DNA of 64,000 bases from Marinicella marina (GCF_030065545.1 NZ_JASJNC010000007.1:248001-312000), one strand, 5' to 3'. Counted from the stretch's first letter, positions 1 to 10,580 are shown. Numbers and translations are program-made. Notes: generated from the sequence alone by a model not told the origin.

Positions 1-245
1 CGAGACAGCTGGGTCAGAACACCAGCTGCTTGAGCCATCGCTTCAACCAACATCACCCCTGGCATCACTGGGTGGCCAGGGAAGTGGCCTTCAAATTGAG
101 GTTCATTGAATGTGACGTTCTTTATGGCTTTGATCCACTCACCTGGCTCATAATCAATTACCTTGTCCACCAATAAAAAGGGATACCTGTGAGGAATGAG
201 CTGCATGATTTGCTCAACACCTATGGTTTTATTATCCTCAGTCAT
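1..245 (-). CDS. fabZ: 3-hydroxyacyl-[ACP] dehydratase FabZ (partial, C-terminus outside window)
   Basis: The reading frame starts at an ATG at 243-245 (minus) and runs off the left edge, giving about 81 residues. The N-terminus contains [17 protein letters not shown] and later [12 protein letters not shown] and EAMAQAAG, which are the hot-dog-fold FabZ signatures including the catalytic His (GHFPGHP) and the Glu in the central helix. FabZ dehydrates 3-hydroxyacyl-ACP in fatty acid elongation and competes with LpxA for 3-hydroxymyristoyl-ACP. The start overlaps the lpxD stop by 8 bp, so translation is probably coupled. lpxA and lpxB would be expected just outside the window by family-typical order; that is inference. 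Confidence 0.95.
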   Translation of the reverse strand, partial: MTEDNKTIGVEQIMQLIPHRYPFLLVDKVIDYEPGEWIKAIKNVTFNEPQFEGHFPGHPVMPGVMLVEAMAQAAGVLTQLS

Positions 246-1263
246 TAATCTTTTTCTCCAAAAGTCTGACACGTTTTGCCAGTTGATCTAATTGTTTGGC
301 TCGGACCGCATTGCGGCGCCACTGTTTGGTTGGTTGTAATGGCGCCACTGAACTGTAAGAATCGGCCTGATTGATTGAGTGGGTGACCAGCGCCATCGCC
401 TGAATGGTTACACCATCGCATATTTCTATGTGACCAACAATCCCGACACCGCCACCGATGAAGCAATTCTTACCAATTTTGGCAGATCCAGCAACCGCAG
501 TACATCCAGCAATCACCGTGTGGTCACCAATTTGAACATTGTGACCAATTTGAATTTGGTTATCCAAACGCACATCGTCACCGAGCACAGTGTTTTCTAT
601 GGCACCACAATCTATGGTCGTGTTAGCGCCAATTTCACAATCGTTACCAATCTCGACCACCCCTGTTTGTGGAATTTTAACCCAGCCTTGTGCATCCCGC
701 GCTAAACCAAAACCATCGGCACCTATCACCGCACCTGGATGAACGATGACCCGATCTCCGATACGGGTTCCTGCTTCAATCTTAACTCCTGATTTGATTT
801 GGCAATCCTCACCAATGTGAACATCCTGACCGATATAAACATGTGAGCCAATGCAACAGTTATCAGCCACCTTACTGGCAGCATCAATGTGAGTCAGCGG
901 CCCTACTGAAACCGAAGCTGCCACTTCAGCAGCCTCCGATACCACAGCACTTGGGTGAATACCTGGTTCAACTTGCTGACCCTCATGCTTGGCTTGTTGA
1001 AAAAATTGTGCAACGTGCGCAAATGTGACATAAGGGTCTGCAGCAATCAATGCATTACCGGTATAGTTTTCCGCTGTCTTGGCATCAAGGATGACTGCAC
1101 CAGCTGCCGTGTTTTCTAAGTATTTTGTGTAATTGGGGTTAGCCAAAAAGGCAATATCTTCAGCGCCGGCATTGATTAATGTAGCCACTGCACGCAGTAC
1201 CACATCACCATCACCTTTGAATGTTTTATTTTGGCTGTGGGCCAATTCGGCTAAGGTAATCAT
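238..1263 (-). CDS. lpxD: UDP-3-O-(3-hydroxymyristoyl)glucosamine N-acyltransferase LpxD
   Basis: LpxD adds the second 3-hydroxyacyl chain to UDP-glucosamine in lipid A synthesis, in the cytoplasm. The 341-residue product has the N-terminal uridine-binding domain (about 1-100, with a [11 protein letters not shown] segment) and then a long left-handed beta-helix of hexapeptide repeats (about 100-310) with many I/V-G-x-x-x-x steps. The region [17 protein letters not shown] contains the conserved catalytic histidine. The C-terminal helix ([15 protein letters not shown]) is the usual ACP-binding and trimer-capping element. Length equals the E. coli enzyme. The gene sits between skp (9-bp gap) and fabZ (8-bp overlap). 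Confidence 0.97.
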   Translation of the reverse strand: MITLAELAHSQNKTFKGDGDVVLRAVATLINAGAEDIAFLANPNYTKYLENTAAGAVILDAKTAENYTGNALIAADPYVTFAHVAQFFQQAKHEGQQVEPGIHPSAVVSEAAEVAASVSVGPLTHIDAASKVADNCCIGSHVYIGQDVHIGEDCQIKSGVKIEAGTRIGDRVIVHPGAVIGADGFGLARDAQGWVKIPQTGVVEIGNDCEIGANTTIDCGAIENTVLGDDVRLDNQIQIGHNVQIGDHTVIAGCTAVAGSAKIGKNCFIGGGVGIVGHIEICDGVTIQAMALVTHSINQADSYSSVAPLQPTKQWRRNAVRAKQLDQLAKRVRLLEKKIND

Positions 1264-1272
1264 ACATTCACC

Positions 1273-1791
1273 CTATTGGTCAGATGAATAATTAACCCGC
1301 AATTGTTGCAAAATCTCTTCGGTGATATCGATTTTTTCATTGGCATATAAAATGGCATTGATGAGTATGGCATCATAACCATTTTCTTGCGCATAAGCTG
1401 CAACCACAGCACGTATTTCTTGTTGTACATCATCCACCAATTGAGAGTTTCGAATCGTGATGGCGTCTTTCATGTCTTCTTTAGCGCGTCTGACTTGTCG
1501 CTCCAAGATGCGTGCCCGCTCTTGCAATTCAGCCAATTTATCAGGTGTCATAAAATTACCTTCTTTTGAAATGGTATTTTCTAATTCCTGTAAATTGGCT
1601 TCTTGCTCTGAAATTCGAGAATTTTGTTCTTCGAATTCGGTAGTTAAAGTTTGGTTTGCTGCAAGGATTTGTGGCGATTGGCTGATCAATGTATTCATAT
1701 CAACATAACCAATCTTGCCTTCGGCCACAGCGTCACCCAAACTCAACAAACTGAGTTTAATCACGATAACTTGTAGCCACAGCTTACGCAT
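1273..1791 (-). CDS. skp: Periplasmic chaperone Skp/OmpH
   Basis: The protein is 172 residues from the ATG at 1791; a TTG one codon earlier at 1794 is less likely. Residues 1-25 are a hydrophobic export signal ending near DAVAEG, and the mature chain begins GKIGYVDMNTLI, the conserved OmpH/Skp start. Residues 50-120 form a charged coiled coil (tentacle arms), and the chain returns to the trimer body with ENGYDAILINAILYANEKIDIT. Skp holds unfolded outer-membrane proteins in the periplasm and delivers them to BAM. It follows bamA with only 3 bp between the stop and this ATG, which is the usual bamA-skp-lpxD order. Confidence 0.92.
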   Translation of the reverse strand: MRKLWLQVIVIKLSLLSLGDAVAEGKIGYVDMNTLISQSPQILAANQTLTTEFEEQNSRISEQEANLQELENTISKEGNFMTPDKLAELQERARILERQVRRAKEDMKDAITIRNSQLVDDVQQEIRAVVAAYAQENGYDAILINAILYANEKIDITEEILQQLRVNYSSDQ

Positions 1792-1794
1792 CAA

Positions 1795-4275
1795 TCAGAA
1801 GGTATTACCAAAGGTGAACTGTAATCGCTCTGTTCGATCAAGGCGGTCTTTGTTAAATGGATAAGCATATGAAATAACAATCGGACCAACTGGGGCTTGC
1901 CACTTCAGAGCGATACCAGTGGACATCCTTAACTCACGTGCTTCAAATGAATCGGTGTCATCAAAGACGTTACCCACATCAACAAACCAAGCCAAACGAG
2001 CCGCATTACTGGACTCCTTAGCAAAGGGTGGAGGGAAAACCAACTCAGCCGAACCCACTACTTTCAGCGCACCACCTATAGGATCACCGGTTCTGGATGT
2101 AGTCGGGATGTTTTGTTCTATTTCAGATGGGAAAGGGCCACCCACATTTGATTTGGGACCCAAAGTATTATCATCATAACCCCGCACTGAACTCACGCCG
2201 CCAGCAAAAAAGTTCTCAAAGAACGGCAGACCCGAAGTGTCGCCATAACCATCACCATAACCAATTTCACCGCGCAATGACAAAGTGAATTTATCGGTCA
2301 AAGGAAAGAGGATATTCTCTTTGATATTAATCTTATAAAACTCAGCAGTACTGCTGGGTAATGAGGCCTCAAAACCAATCGAATGGAACGCACCACGGGT
2401 GGGATTAAAGAACCTGTTGCGACTGTCTCTTGCCCATCTGGCTTCAGCTTTGTATAAGGTAAATGCACGACGGAATTGGAATGGCACCAAGATGGTTTCA
2501 TCATCCACGCCAGTGGCAGGAGGTAACACACCACCATCAAAACATTGGTTGGTCAAACGTGGTAAGTCAGCGTCGTCTTCAGGTCTTAATATAGGATCAA
2601 TACAGGTATAGGCATAACCACCCAAATCAATCAAATCATCAACAATCGCCTGTGCGGTAAAACGCTCAGTGGCTCGCAAAGAAATCCGTTCATAAGACAA
2701 ATTGGTATAGATTCGATCAAATTCTGTGATTGGGAAACTGGCTTGGATACCCACACTGCCGTTAGTGGAGTTGTATTGAGCAATGTTGGCGTCACCTTGG
2801 TTGATATTGGTAAAATTCAAACTATAACCCAACGAAATGCCATCGTCTGTGAAATAAGGGTTCTCATATAAGAGGTTCAATCTTTTGTAGAAATCTGATG
2901 TGTTCACTGCAACCGACAAAGTATTACCCGTGCCCAATAGATTCTGCAGCGACACACTGGTTGAAAAGTTGAGTCCACTGAGTTGTGAGAAGCCCAAGCC
3001 AAAAGTAAATTGGCCCGAGTTTCTCTCTTTGACCGTAACGTTGACATCTATCTGGTCTTCAGTTCCTGGCACTTGCTCAGTCTCAATATCTACTTGCTCG
3101 AAGTAAGGTTTTTGTTGTAACCTGAGTTTAGAACGATCAACCAGGGCTTGTGAGAACCAAGCACCTTCGAACTGGCGCATTTCTCGTCTGAGCACTTCAT
3201 CCTTGGTTTTTGTATTACCAATAAAATTAATCCTTCTGACATAAACCTTCTTGCCAGGTACCACAAAATAGGTCACATCTACAGTTTTGCTCTCTTCATC
3301 GACATCGGTGACTGGTGTAATCTCAGCAAAGGCATAACCACGGTTTGCCAACACTGATTTCAATGTGGTATTGGTTAATTCGATTTTATTTTGCGCAAAT
3401 GTCTGACCTTCTTGACTGATCAGATACCTCTGCATGATGTCCTTATCGAATATCAATTCACCGGTTAAATCTTGCTTACCAAATTGATACTGCTCACCCT
3501 CTTGTATGTTGGCTGTGATGTAGATGTCTTTCTTATCATTGCTGATGGTCACCTGTACTGACTCTACCTCTGCATTGACATAACCCCTGTCGAGGTAATA
3601 GGATTTAAGTTTCTCTAGATCGCCATTGAGTTTTTCTTTCGAATATTGATCATCTTGTGAATACCACGACAGCCAGTTGGTGGTGTCTGACTCGAAAGCC
3701 CCAATTAACTCCTCGTCAGTAAAGACCGTGTTACCAACAATTTTTATGTGTTTAATCTTGGCTGCTTTGCCTTCATTAATATTGATATTTACCAATACCC
3801 GGTTACGCTCTAATTCTTTGACATTGGTATCGATTTCAACGTTGTACTTTCCTCGAGAAAAAAACTGTTGTACCAATTCGTTCTTAACTTTTTCCAACTC
3901 AAGCTTATCGAACACCTCACCTTCGGATAATCCAATACTGTTTAAACCTTGCATCAACTCTTCGGTTTTAATACTTTTATTACCATCAATCCTGATGGTA
4001 GCAATCGCTGGCCGTTCAGTAACCTCAACCACTAATACGTCACCTTCTTTCAACATTTTAACGTCACTGAAGTAACCGGTTGAGAAAACGCCCTTGATTC
4101 CAGCCCTGACCGCATCGGCATCAACCACATCTCCGCGTTCAATAGGCAGGTATGAAAATATGGTACCGTGAGAGATTCTGTCTGCGCCAATGATTCTGAT
4201 ATCACTGACCGTGAAAGTATCCATTGCTTTTACATTAAAAGATAAAAGCAGCAAAAGTAAAATTAGATTTCGCAT
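1795..4275 (-). CDS. bamA: Outer membrane protein assembly factor BamA
   Basis: BamA is the central beta-barrel of the BAM complex that folds outer-membrane proteins. The 826-residue chain has a signal peptide (1-17, ending VKA), five POTRA domains (about 20-420, e.g. VSDIRIIGADRIS, IRIDGNKSIK, IKIVGNTVFTDEELI and VRRINFIGNTKTKDEVLRREM) and a C-terminal Omp85 barrel. The loop-6 motif SSVRGYDDNTLGP is near residue 697 and the chain ends in FGNTF with a terminal phenylalanine, as expected for the beta-signal. It is directly followed by skp and preceded by rseP, whose product governs the sigma-E envelope stress pathway. Confidence 0.97.
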   Translation of the reverse strand: MRNLILLLLLLSFNVKAMDTFTVSDIRIIGADRISHGTIFSYLPIERGDVVDADAVRAGIKGVFSTGYFSDVKMLKEGDVLVVEVTERPAIATIRIDGNKSIKTEELMQGLNSIGLSEGEVFDKLELEKVKNELVQQFFSRGKYNVEIDTNVKELERNRVLVNININEGKAAKIKHIKIVGNTVFTDEELIGAFESDTTNWLSWYSQDDQYSKEKLNGDLEKLKSYYLDRGYVNAEVESVQVTISNDKKDIYITANIQEGEQYQFGKQDLTGELIFDKDIMQRYLISQEGQTFAQNKIELTNTTLKSVLANRGYAFAEITPVTDVDEESKTVDVTYFVVPGKKVYVRRINFIGNTKTKDEVLRREMRQFEGAWFSQALVDRSKLRLQQKPYFEQVDIETEQVPGTEDQIDVNVTVKERNSGQFTFGLGFSQLSGLNFSTSVSLQNLLGTGNTLSVAVNTSDFYKRLNLLYENPYFTDDGISLGYSLNFTNINQGDANIAQYNSTNGSVGIQASFPITEFDRIYTNLSYERISLRATERFTAQAIVDDLIDLGGYAYTCIDPILRPEDDADLPRLTNQCFDGGVLPPATGVDDETILVPFQFRRAFTLYKAEARWARDSRNRFFNPTRGAFHSIGFEASLPSSTAEFYKINIKENILFPLTDKFTLSLRGEIGYGDGYGDTSGLPFFENFFAGGVSSVRGYDDNTLGPKSNVGGPFPSEIEQNIPTTSRTGDPIGGALKVVGSAELVFPPPFAKESSNAARLAWFVDVGNVFDDTDSFEARELRMSTGIALKWQAPVGPIVISYAYPFNKDRLDRTERLQFTFGNTF

Positions 4276-4303
4276 ATAGGTTTGATTTTATTTTTTCTGT
4301 ATT

Positions 4304-5671
4304 TTAAGACACTGACCTTAAAATGTCGTTATAAAAAGCTAAAGACATCAAACAAAATATCATAAACATCCCAATTAGTTGGGCTTTCACTTCAAATTGT
4401 TCAGTTAAAGGTGATCCTTTAATTTTTTCAATGGTAAGGAACAGCATCTGACCACCATCCAACATAGGGATAGGAACCAAATTAATGATGCCTAAGCTTA
4501 AACTGACCAGCGCCAAAAATGACAAGTACCATGCAAAACCTCGAGCCACTGAATCATTGGCCACTTGGGCGATGGTGATTGGGCCAGATAAGTTCTTAAC
4601 TGAAGCCTTTCCAGTAACCAATTTCCACATCATTTCCAATGATTTGCTGGTGATTTTCACCATTTGATTGTAAGCCTCAGGTATGGCTTCAATGGGCCCA
4701 TAAGACAATTTAAAAAACAAGCTTCTGGCATAATTCTGTTCAGATTCCGAAGGTGGAATGGAACTGATACCCAAAATTTTTCGGTTTGGGTCATCAGGGT
4801 CAGCAATCAAATCGGGCACAGTGATTTCCAATACTTCATTACCACGCAACACTTTAAGCGCAATTGGTCCTTGTTCTATGCCTTGAATCACATCAACCAC
4901 GGCATACCAATCAAGCACTTCCTCGGCATTGATGGCCAAAAGTTCATCACCCGCTTTCAAACCGGCTTTTGCTGCGGGCAATTCGCTGTTTAAAGGCCCC
5001 ATTTGGGTGGTTACCGGCAAGCGGTATCCTTGCAAACCGATATAATCAATCAAATCCTCTTCCGCCACATCTGCCGGCACTTGACTCAATGGCAGTATCT
5101 TGTTGGTTTGGGTACCAGTGACTGTATTGACTAGGACTTCAACATCACGCCGATCAATGCCTGCTGTGATTAAATTCAATGACACATCAGACCAAGTGCG
5201 AATCGCTTGACCATCGATCGCTTGGATTTGGTCTTTAGCCATGAAACCAGCTTCTTGCATCAGTTGTGTCGGTTCACCTAAGGTCGGTCGAATTTCATTT
5301 TTACCCACCACAAACATCAACCAATACAATCCCAAAGCCAAAATGAAATTAAAAGCGGGACCTGCTACCATGATCAGCATTTTTTGCCAATAAGCTTTGC
5401 TGTTGTAGGTTTGGTTGGCATCCTCAGGCGCCACATCACAGTCACGGGTATCAAGTAATTTTACATACCCACCCAAAGGAATAGGAGCGACTGCTATTTC
5501 TGTGCCCTGTTTGTCATAACGTGACCAAATTGGCTTGCCAAATCCCACACAAAAGCGCAGTACTTTTACTTTGAACAGCCGCGCCACCCAGAAGTGACCT
5601 AGTTCGTGAAATGTGACCAACACACCCAGGGTGATGATGAGCCAAAATATACTGCCTAGAATTGTTGTCAT
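4304..5671 (-). CDS. rseP: Intramembrane zinc metalloprotease RseP (site-2 protease)
   Basis: RseP cleaves anti-sigma factor RseA within the inner membrane and also processes remnant signal peptides. The zinc motif HELGH is at residues 22-26 inside the first membrane segment, and the second conserved site MLDGGQ lies near residue 402 between C-terminal membrane helices. Two central PDZ regions are present (about 115-205 and 210-300, e.g. AKAGLKAGDELLAIN). The 455 residues match E. coli RseP (450). It lies 3 bp after dxr and 28 bp before bamA, the conserved gene order. Confidence 0.96.
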   Translation of the reverse strand: MTTILGSIFWLIITLGVLVTFHELGHFWVARLFKVKVLRFCVGFGKPIWSRYDKQGTEIAVAPIPLGGYVKLLDTRDCDVAPEDANQTYNSKAYWQKMLIMVAGPAFNFILALGLYWLMFVVGKNEIRPTLGEPTQLMQEAGFMAKDQIQAIDGQAIRTWSDVSLNLITAGIDRRDVEVLVNTVTGTQTNKILPLSQVPADVAEEDLIDYIGLQGYRLPVTTQMGPLNSELPAAKAGLKAGDELLAINAEEVLDWYAVVDVIQGIEQGPIALKVLRGNEVLEITVPDLIADPDDPNRKILGISSIPPSESEQNYARSLFFKLSYGPIEAIPEAYNQMVKITSKSLEMMWKLVTGKASVKNLSGPITIAQVANDSVARGFAWYLSFLALVSLSLGIINLVPIPMLDGGQMLFLTIEKIKGSPLTEQFEVKAQLIGMFMIFCLMSLAFYNDILRSVS

Positions 5672-5674
5672 GGT

Positions 5675-6847
5675 TTATCGGTTTGATTGAATTAGTGCGG
5701 TGGTTTGTTGCCTGACTTCAGCATCAAGCGCTTTAAGATGTGCCAAAGACTCAACAGACACCACATCAATGATATCCAATATTTTAGCATTGTAATGGCC
5801 AATTTGGTCAAACCGGATTTGACCAGCCAAAAATGCCGCCACACTGACTTCATTTGCTGCATTCAATACTGCTGGGGCGGTACCACCAGCAACCATGGCA
5901 TCTCGGGCCAACTGCAAACACTGAAATTTCCGCATATCAGCTTGGTAAAAATTTAACTCGCCTTGTGAAACCAAGTCTAAAAAATCAGCGTCATTAGATA
6001 ATCTTTGACCCAGACCCAAGCCATGAGAAATTGGTATTTGCATGTCAGGACAGCCCATTTGCGCCAACACCGAACCATCCTCATAATTGACCATTGAATG
6101 GATGATGCTTTGTGGGTGCACCACAACTTGAATATCTTGATTGGGCATGTTGAACAACCAATGGGCCTCGATGATTTCCAAACCCTTGTTCATTAAAGTG
6201 GCTGAATCCACTGAAATTTTAGCCCCCATGTCCCATTTAGGATGGGCCACAGCCTGTGCCGGTGTGATGTCGACAAAATCCATTTCAGGGGTATTCCAAA
6301 ATGGACCGCCAGAGGCAGTCAAGGTGATATTTCTGACATGTTCAGGCCTGGTGCCAATCAAGTAGTCAGAACCCAAACATTGATAGATGGCATTGTGCTC
6401 TGAGTCCAAAGGAACTATCTTGGCACCCGTTTGTTGAGCCAATTGCATCACCAAAGGTCCTGCTGCAACAATCGACTCTTTGTTGGCCAATAACAGTGTC
6501 TTACCAGCTTTGACAGCAGCCAACACTGAATCCATACCGGCATTGCCGACAATGGCAGCAACCACCAAATCAACTTCTTTATCAGCCACCATGGCATCAA
6601 GTGCACCTGCGCCTGCATGTACCTGAGTGGTTGAATTAGATAAGGCTTTTTTAACCGTTTGGTAGGCTGCTTTATCGGAAATCACCACATTTTTAGGCTT
6701 AAACTCAGCTGCCAGTCGAATCAACTTTTCGCTGTTTTGATGTCCACTGAGTGCATGTACTTTGAATTGATCTGGGTGCTTGCGGATGATGGCCAGGGAA
6801 GAATCCCCTATTGAACCCGTTGCACCGGTTATCGCAACTGTTTTCAT
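5675..6847 (-). CDS. dxr: 1-deoxy-D-xylulose 5-phosphate reductoisomerase
   Basis: This is the second enzyme of the MEP isoprenoid pathway; it converts DXP to MEP with NADPH and a divalent metal. The N-terminal NADPH fold has GATGSIGDSSLAII, and the active site includes ANKESIVAAGP, PLDSEHNAIYQCL, TASGGPFW and the KWDMGAKISVDSATLMNKG block that binds metal and substrate. The length of 390 residues is normal. Its start overlaps the cdsA stop by 4 bp (ATGA), so the two are probably translationally coupled. The product feeds undecaprenyl diphosphate synthesis by UppS, encoded two genes upstream. Confidence 0.97.
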   Translation of the reverse strand: MKTVAITGATGSIGDSSLAIIRKHPDQFKVHALSGHQNSEKLIRLAAEFKPKNVVISDKAAYQTVKKALSNSTTQVHAGAGALDAMVADKEVDLVVAAIVGNAGMDSVLAAVKAGKTLLLANKESIVAAGPLVMQLAQQTGAKIVPLDSEHNAIYQCLGSDYLIGTRPEHVRNITLTASGGPFWNTPEMDFVDITPAQAVAHPKWDMGAKISVDSATLMNKGLEIIEAHWLFNMPNQDIQVVVHPQSIIHSMVNYEDGSVLAQMGCPDMQIPISHGLGLGQRLSNDADFLDLVSQGELNFYQADMRKFQCLQLARDAMVAGGTAPAVLNAANEVSVAAFLAGQIRFDQIGHYNAKILDIIDVVSVESLAHLKALDAEVRQQTTALIQSNR

Positions 6848-7674
6848 AACACAATATTCAACACATAAAACAACGGCGCAGCAGCGATTAAACTGTCAAA
6901 ACGATCAACAAATCCACCATGGCCAGGTAGCAAGTTTGAGCTGTCTTTGACATTCGCTTGGCGCTTACCCAAACTGGCAACCAAATCACCAACTACCGAA
7001 AATAAAGCCACAGGAATCATCAACAACAACGCTTTTTGCCAAGTCATGGCTAAATACGTTGCCACAACCACCGCATAAATCGCGACCAAAATTTGTGCAC
7101 CAATGACACCTTCCCAAGTTTTTCCAGGGCTGATATTAACAGCTAATTTATGTTTACCCATGGTCTTACCGCTGACGTAGGCACCAATGTCTGCCACCCA
7201 AATCAATAAAAACAATGACATCACGAGCCAACGACCTGCACCTTGTTCATACAATTCATTGAGCGAAAAACCAAACAATATGATGGCCAAAACGCCCAAC
7301 ATAGTTTTGCTGACAATCTGTGGAGCGGTGTTTTGATAACCCCACTTGTGATTACGCAGCCACAATAAACCCAGTAACCAAACAAATGCATACAGCACAG
7401 AAAATGCCAGCAGCATGTTTTGACTGATAATTCCTTGAGCAAGGGATGAGAACAAATCCACTTGATTGGCCAGGTAATAACTCAAAAAACTCAAGATCAT
7501 GGCATTGACCAAAGCTTGATAAGTTCTCAATTGATTGATTTTTAACCATTCATAAGTAGCTGCTGTTTGAATAACAAACACCACAAAGGCAAATACATAA
7601 TGGTTGCCGTAGATAACGGCACCCAACAAAATCGGAGCCAATAGTATTGCTGTCAGAATTCTTTGCTTAAGCAT
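6844..7674 (-). CDS. cdsA: Phosphatidate cytidylyltransferase
   Basis: CdsA makes CDP-diacylglycerol from phosphatidic acid and CTP in the inner membrane. The 276-residue protein is highly hydrophobic, with about seven or eight membrane segments, and contains the CdsA signature around GKRQANVKDSSNLLPGHGG near the C-terminus, together with GKTWEGVIG. The start is the ATG at 7674. It overlaps uppS by 8 bp and dxr by 4 bp. This is the standard uppS-cdsA-dxr arrangement. Confidence 0.95.
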   Translation of the reverse strand: MLKQRILTAILLAPILLGAVIYGNHYVFAFVVFVIQTAATYEWLKINQLRTYQALVNAMILSFLSYYLANQVDLFSSLAQGIISQNMLLAFSVLYAFVWLLGLLWLRNHKWGYQNTAPQIVSKTMLGVLAIILFGFSLNELYEQGAGRWLVMSLFLLIWVADIGAYVSGKTMGKHKLAVNISPGKTWEGVIGAQILVAIYAVVVATYLAMTWQKALLLMIPVALFSVVGDLVASLGKRQANVKDSSNLLPGHGGFVDRFDSLIAAAPLFYVLNIVL

Positions 7675-8392
7675 CTTTTTGCTCCTTTATCTGTTGGCTG
7701 GTTTGACCAAAACGTCGTTCTCTGCGGTTGAACTCAGTCACAATTTGAGTCAAATTTTGACCGTCAAAATCAGGCCAAAGGGTATCATCAAAAAATATTT
7801 CTGCGTAGGCTATTTGCCACAACAAAAAATTTGAGATGCGATGCTCACCACCCGTTCTAATTAATAAATCTACTTGGGGTTTATTGGCCAATGAAAAATA
7901 ATCATTGAGTCTTTTTTCATCGATGCTTGCCTCATCAACTAAGTTTGACTTCACATCACGAGCAAGTTGGCGTGCTGCTTGTAGCATGTCCCATCTACCA
8001 CCGTAATTGACCGCTATAGTTAAATTCAGTTTGGTCTGAATGGGCTGCAAACTGGCCACTTCGGTCATTTTATTTTGTAATTTATCGGAGAATCGACTCA
8101 AATCACCAATGAAGTTTTGTTTGACTCCTTGCTTCAATAATTCGGGAGTTTCTTTGTTCAGAGAACGCATAAACAAATCCATCAGCCTTTTGACCTCTTT
8201 TTCGGGTCGCGACCAATTTTCACTGCTGAAAGCAAATAAAGTCAAGTGAGGGATGTTCAATTCGACACAGCTTTCAATGACAGCACGCACTGCCTTGACG
8301 CCTGCTTGGTGACCAAATGTCCGTGGCCGTTTTCGCTGGGTTGCCCATCGCCCGTTTCCATCCATGATTATGGCGATGTGCTTAAGACTCAT
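7667..8392 (-). CDS. uppS: Isoprenyl transferase (undecaprenyl diphosphate synthase)
   Basis: UppS condenses isopentenyl diphosphate onto farnesyl diphosphate to make the C55 carrier lipid for peptidoglycan and O-antigen. The catalytic aspartate is in IIMDGNGRWA (D11), followed by RTFGHQAG. Later motifs FAFSSENWSRP, NYGGRWD and the C-terminal LLIRTGGEHRISNFLLWQ and AEIFF are cis-prenyltransferase hallmarks. The length of 241 residues fits. One small note: family members commonly read RxSNF in a TGGE-x-RISN context and that is intact here. It is 26 bp downstream of frr. Confidence 0.96.
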   Translation of the reverse strand: MSLKHIAIIMDGNGRWATQRKRPRTFGHQAGVKAVRAVIESCVELNIPHLTLFAFSSENWSRPEKEVKRLMDLFMRSLNKETPELLKQGVKQNFIGDLSRFSDKLQNKMTEVASLQPIQTKLNLTIAVNYGGRWDMLQAARQLARDVKSNLVDEASIDEKRLNDYFSLANKPQVDLLIRTGGEHRISNFLLWQIAYAEIFFDDTLWPDFDGQNLTQIVTEFNRRERRFGQTSQQIKEQKDA

Positions 8393-8418
8393 TGATTTTT
8401 TGTTGGTTGAGAAATGAG

Positions 8419-8976
8419 TTAAATTTCCATCAATTCTTTTTCTTTGTCAGCAATAACATCATCCACTTGCTGTACAAATTTATCGGTTACATCCTGTACA
8501 CTTTTTTCTGCACCACGCAAATCATCTTCGGTAATTTCTTTGTCGTTGAGCATGTTTTTCAATTGGGTGTTACCATCTCTGCGGATATTGCGTATGGCAA
8601 TTTTACTGTTTTCTGCAATTTGTCCAACCAATTTAACCAGGTCTTTTCTGCGTTCTTCAGTTAATGGTGGTAACGGTATTCTGATCACCATACCTGCACT
8701 CACCGGGTTCAGGCCTAAATTTGAAGTCATGATGGCTTTTTCAATCGGTTCAATCATGGTCTTTTCCCATGGCGTAACCGTTAATGTTCTGGAATCTTGA
8801 ACTGACACATTGGCCACTTGATTCAATGCAGAAGCTGAACCATAGTAATCGACCATAATGCCGTCCAATAAACTGGTATTGGCACGTCCAGTGCGTACAC
8901 CTTTTAACTCATTGTGGAGCGCCTCAATGGTTTTGGACATGCGTTGTTCTGCTTCTTTGATGATTTCATTGATCAT
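8419..8976 (-). CDS. frr: Ribosome recycling factor
   Basis: RRF splits post-termination ribosomes together with EF-G. I chose the ATG at 8976 over a GTG at 8997, because AAGGAG lies six bases before this ATG and the product is then 185 residues, as in E. coli. The GTG would also lie inside the pyrH coding end. The sequence has the helical arm ([32 protein letters not shown]) and the conserved [18 protein letters not shown] block. It follows pyrH by 10 bp. Confidence 0.97.
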   Translation of the reverse strand: MINEIIKEAEQRMSKTIEALHNELKGVRTGRANTSLLDGIMVDYYGSASALNQVANVSVQDSRTLTVTPWEKTMIEPIEKAIMTSNLGLNPVSAGMVIRIPLPPLTEERRKDLVKLVGQIAENSKIAIRNIRRDGNTQLKNMLNDKEITEDDLRGAEKSVQDVTDKFVQQVDDVIADKEKELMEI

Positions 8977-8986
8977 AATTTGCTCC

Positions 8987-9712
8987 TTATTCTGCACTCA
9001 CAATGGTGCCAATGGTGCTGCCCATGACGATGTCCATCAGGGCATTTTCTTTGTTCATGTTAAAAATTTGAATCGGCATTTGTCTGTCACGACACAATAC
9101 CACAGCTGAAGTATCCATGACAGCCAGTTTTTTTTCTATGACTTCATCATAGGTTAAATGATCATATTTGAAGGCATTGGGATCTTTGACTGGATCTGCC
9201 GAATAAATGCCATCTACTTTGGTGGCTTTCAAAACAATATCAGCGTTGATTTCAATGGCCCTTAGGCTGGCAGCAGAGTCAGTGGTAAAAAACGGATTAC
9301 CGATGCCTGCCGCAAAGACAGTGATGTTGCCTTTTTGTAGGTGTCTGATCGCACGACGTCTGATGTAATCTTCACAAACTTCATGAATACCAATGGCCGA
9401 CATGACCCGCACTTTAATGTCTTGTTTTTCAAGCGCATTTTGCAAAGCCAGTGAGTTCATCACAGTAGCTAACATACCCATGTGATCACCTGTCACTCGG
9501 TCGATACCTGATTTACTTAAGCCTGCGCCTCTAAAGATGTTACCACCACCGATAACGATGCCAATTTGAACGCCCAATTGATGAACTTGGGCGATTTCTT
9601 TTGATATGCGATTGATGACCTGAGGATCAATACCATAATCCTCAGCCCCCATCAATGCTTCTCCGCTGAGTTTCAGCAGAATTCTTTTGTATTTAATCGA
9701 ATCAGTTTCCAC
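8987..9712 (-). CDS. pyrH: UMP kinase
   Basis: PyrH phosphorylates UMP to UDP. The 241-residue protein begins with a GTG at 9712, overlapping the tsf stop by 11 bp, and matches the family length exactly from there. Signatures include [25 protein letters not shown], a [11 protein letters not shown] block, and TNPFF-like [13 protein letters not shown] for nucleotide binding. There is no good ribosome-binding site directly before the GTG (an AGAGGTAA lies about 14 bases upstream), which suggests coupling to tsf translation. It sits in the conserved rpsB-tsf-pyrH-frr order. Confidence 0.95.
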   Translation of the reverse strand: METDSIKYKRILLKLSGEALMGAEDYGIDPQVINRISKEIAQVHQLGVQIGIVIGGGNIFRGAGLSKSGIDRVTGDHMGMLATVMNSLALQNALEKQDIKVRVMSAIGIHEVCEDYIRRRAIRHLQKGNITVFAAGIGNPFFTTDSAASLRAIEINADIVLKATKVDGIYSADPVKDPNAFKYDHLTYDEVIEKKLAVMDTSAVVLCRDRQMPIQIFNMNKENALMDIVMGSTIGTIVSAE

Positions 9713-10580
9713 GTGCTTGAGCCATTACCTCTTCAACAAAGTTATCTACTTTTTTCTCGATACCTTCGCCAACTTCAAAACGCACAAATTCTACCACATT
9801 TGCATTTTTCGAGTTCAATAATTTCTCAACAGTCATGTCTGGGTCTTTTACAAAAGGCTGACCAACCAAAGTGATTTCAGCCAAATATTTTCTGATTCTT
9901 CCGCCAACCATCTTTTCAATGATTTCTGCAGGTTTACCAGAATCTTGTGCTTGAGCCACTAAGATTTCTTTTTCTTTTTCTAATTGAGCTGCCGGCACTT
10001 GGGCTTCAGAAATGTATTCAGGATTGGCTGCCGCAATATGCATCGCCAAATCTTTAATCAATTCCTCATCGCCACCAGTCGTAGCAACTACGACACCGAT
10101 GTTTTTACCGTGTGAGTAATGACCCACTGCACCATCGGCACATTCAACCAACTGGACGCGTCTGACTTGGATATTTTCGCCAATTTTAGCAACCAGGTCA
10201 GTTCTGAGCTGTTCCAAAGATTTGCCATCAATTTCGACTGCCATAACAGTTTCAACATCTGTCGCTTTGGCATCTAAAGCTGCGTTTACAACAGCGTCAG
10301 TGAAGCCCAGGAAGTTTTCATCTTTTGCAACAAAGTCTGTTTCGCAGTTAACTTCAACCAAAACCGCGGTTTTGTTGTCAGCTGATGCAGCCACTTTGAC
10401 AATACCATCAGCAGCAACACGGCCTGATTTCTTAGCCGCTTTAGCAGCACCAGACTTTCTCATGTTCTCGATGGCAACCTCTATATTTCCATCGGTTTCA
10501 ACCAATGCTTTTTTACATTCCATCATACCGGCACCGGTGATTTCGCGTAATTCTTTAACCATTGCAGCTGTAATACTCAT
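9702..10580 (-). CDS. tsf: Elongation factor Ts
   Basis: EF-Ts is the nucleotide exchange factor for EF-Tu. The ATG at 10580 is preferred because GAGGA lies seven bases upstream; an upstream in-frame start at 10598 would add six residues (NEEKN-type) with no support. From this start the product is 292 residues. The N-terminal UBA-like domain shows [19 protein letters not shown], and the EF-Tu contact motif [13 protein letters not shown] follows. It is 81 bp downstream of rpsB, the usual partner. Confidence 0.97.
   Translation of the reverse strand: MSITAAMVKELREITGAGMMECKKALVETDGNIEVAIENMRKSGAAKAAKKSGRVAADGIVKVAASADNKTAVLVEVNCETDFVAKDENFLGFTDAVVNAALDAKATDVETVMAVEIDGKSLEQLRTDLVAKIGENIQVRRVQLVECADGAVGHYSHGKNIGVVVATTGGDEELIKDLAMHIAAANPEYISEAQVPAAQLEKEKEILVAQAQDSGKPAEIIEKMVGGRIRKYLAEITLVGQPFVKDPDMTVEKLLNSKNANVVEFVRFEVGEGIEKKVDNFVEEVMAQARGN

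Noticed and set aside
8977..8997. GTG at 8997 as the frr start
   Set aside because: An AAGGAG six bases before the ATG at 8976 and the exact 185-residue length favour the later start.
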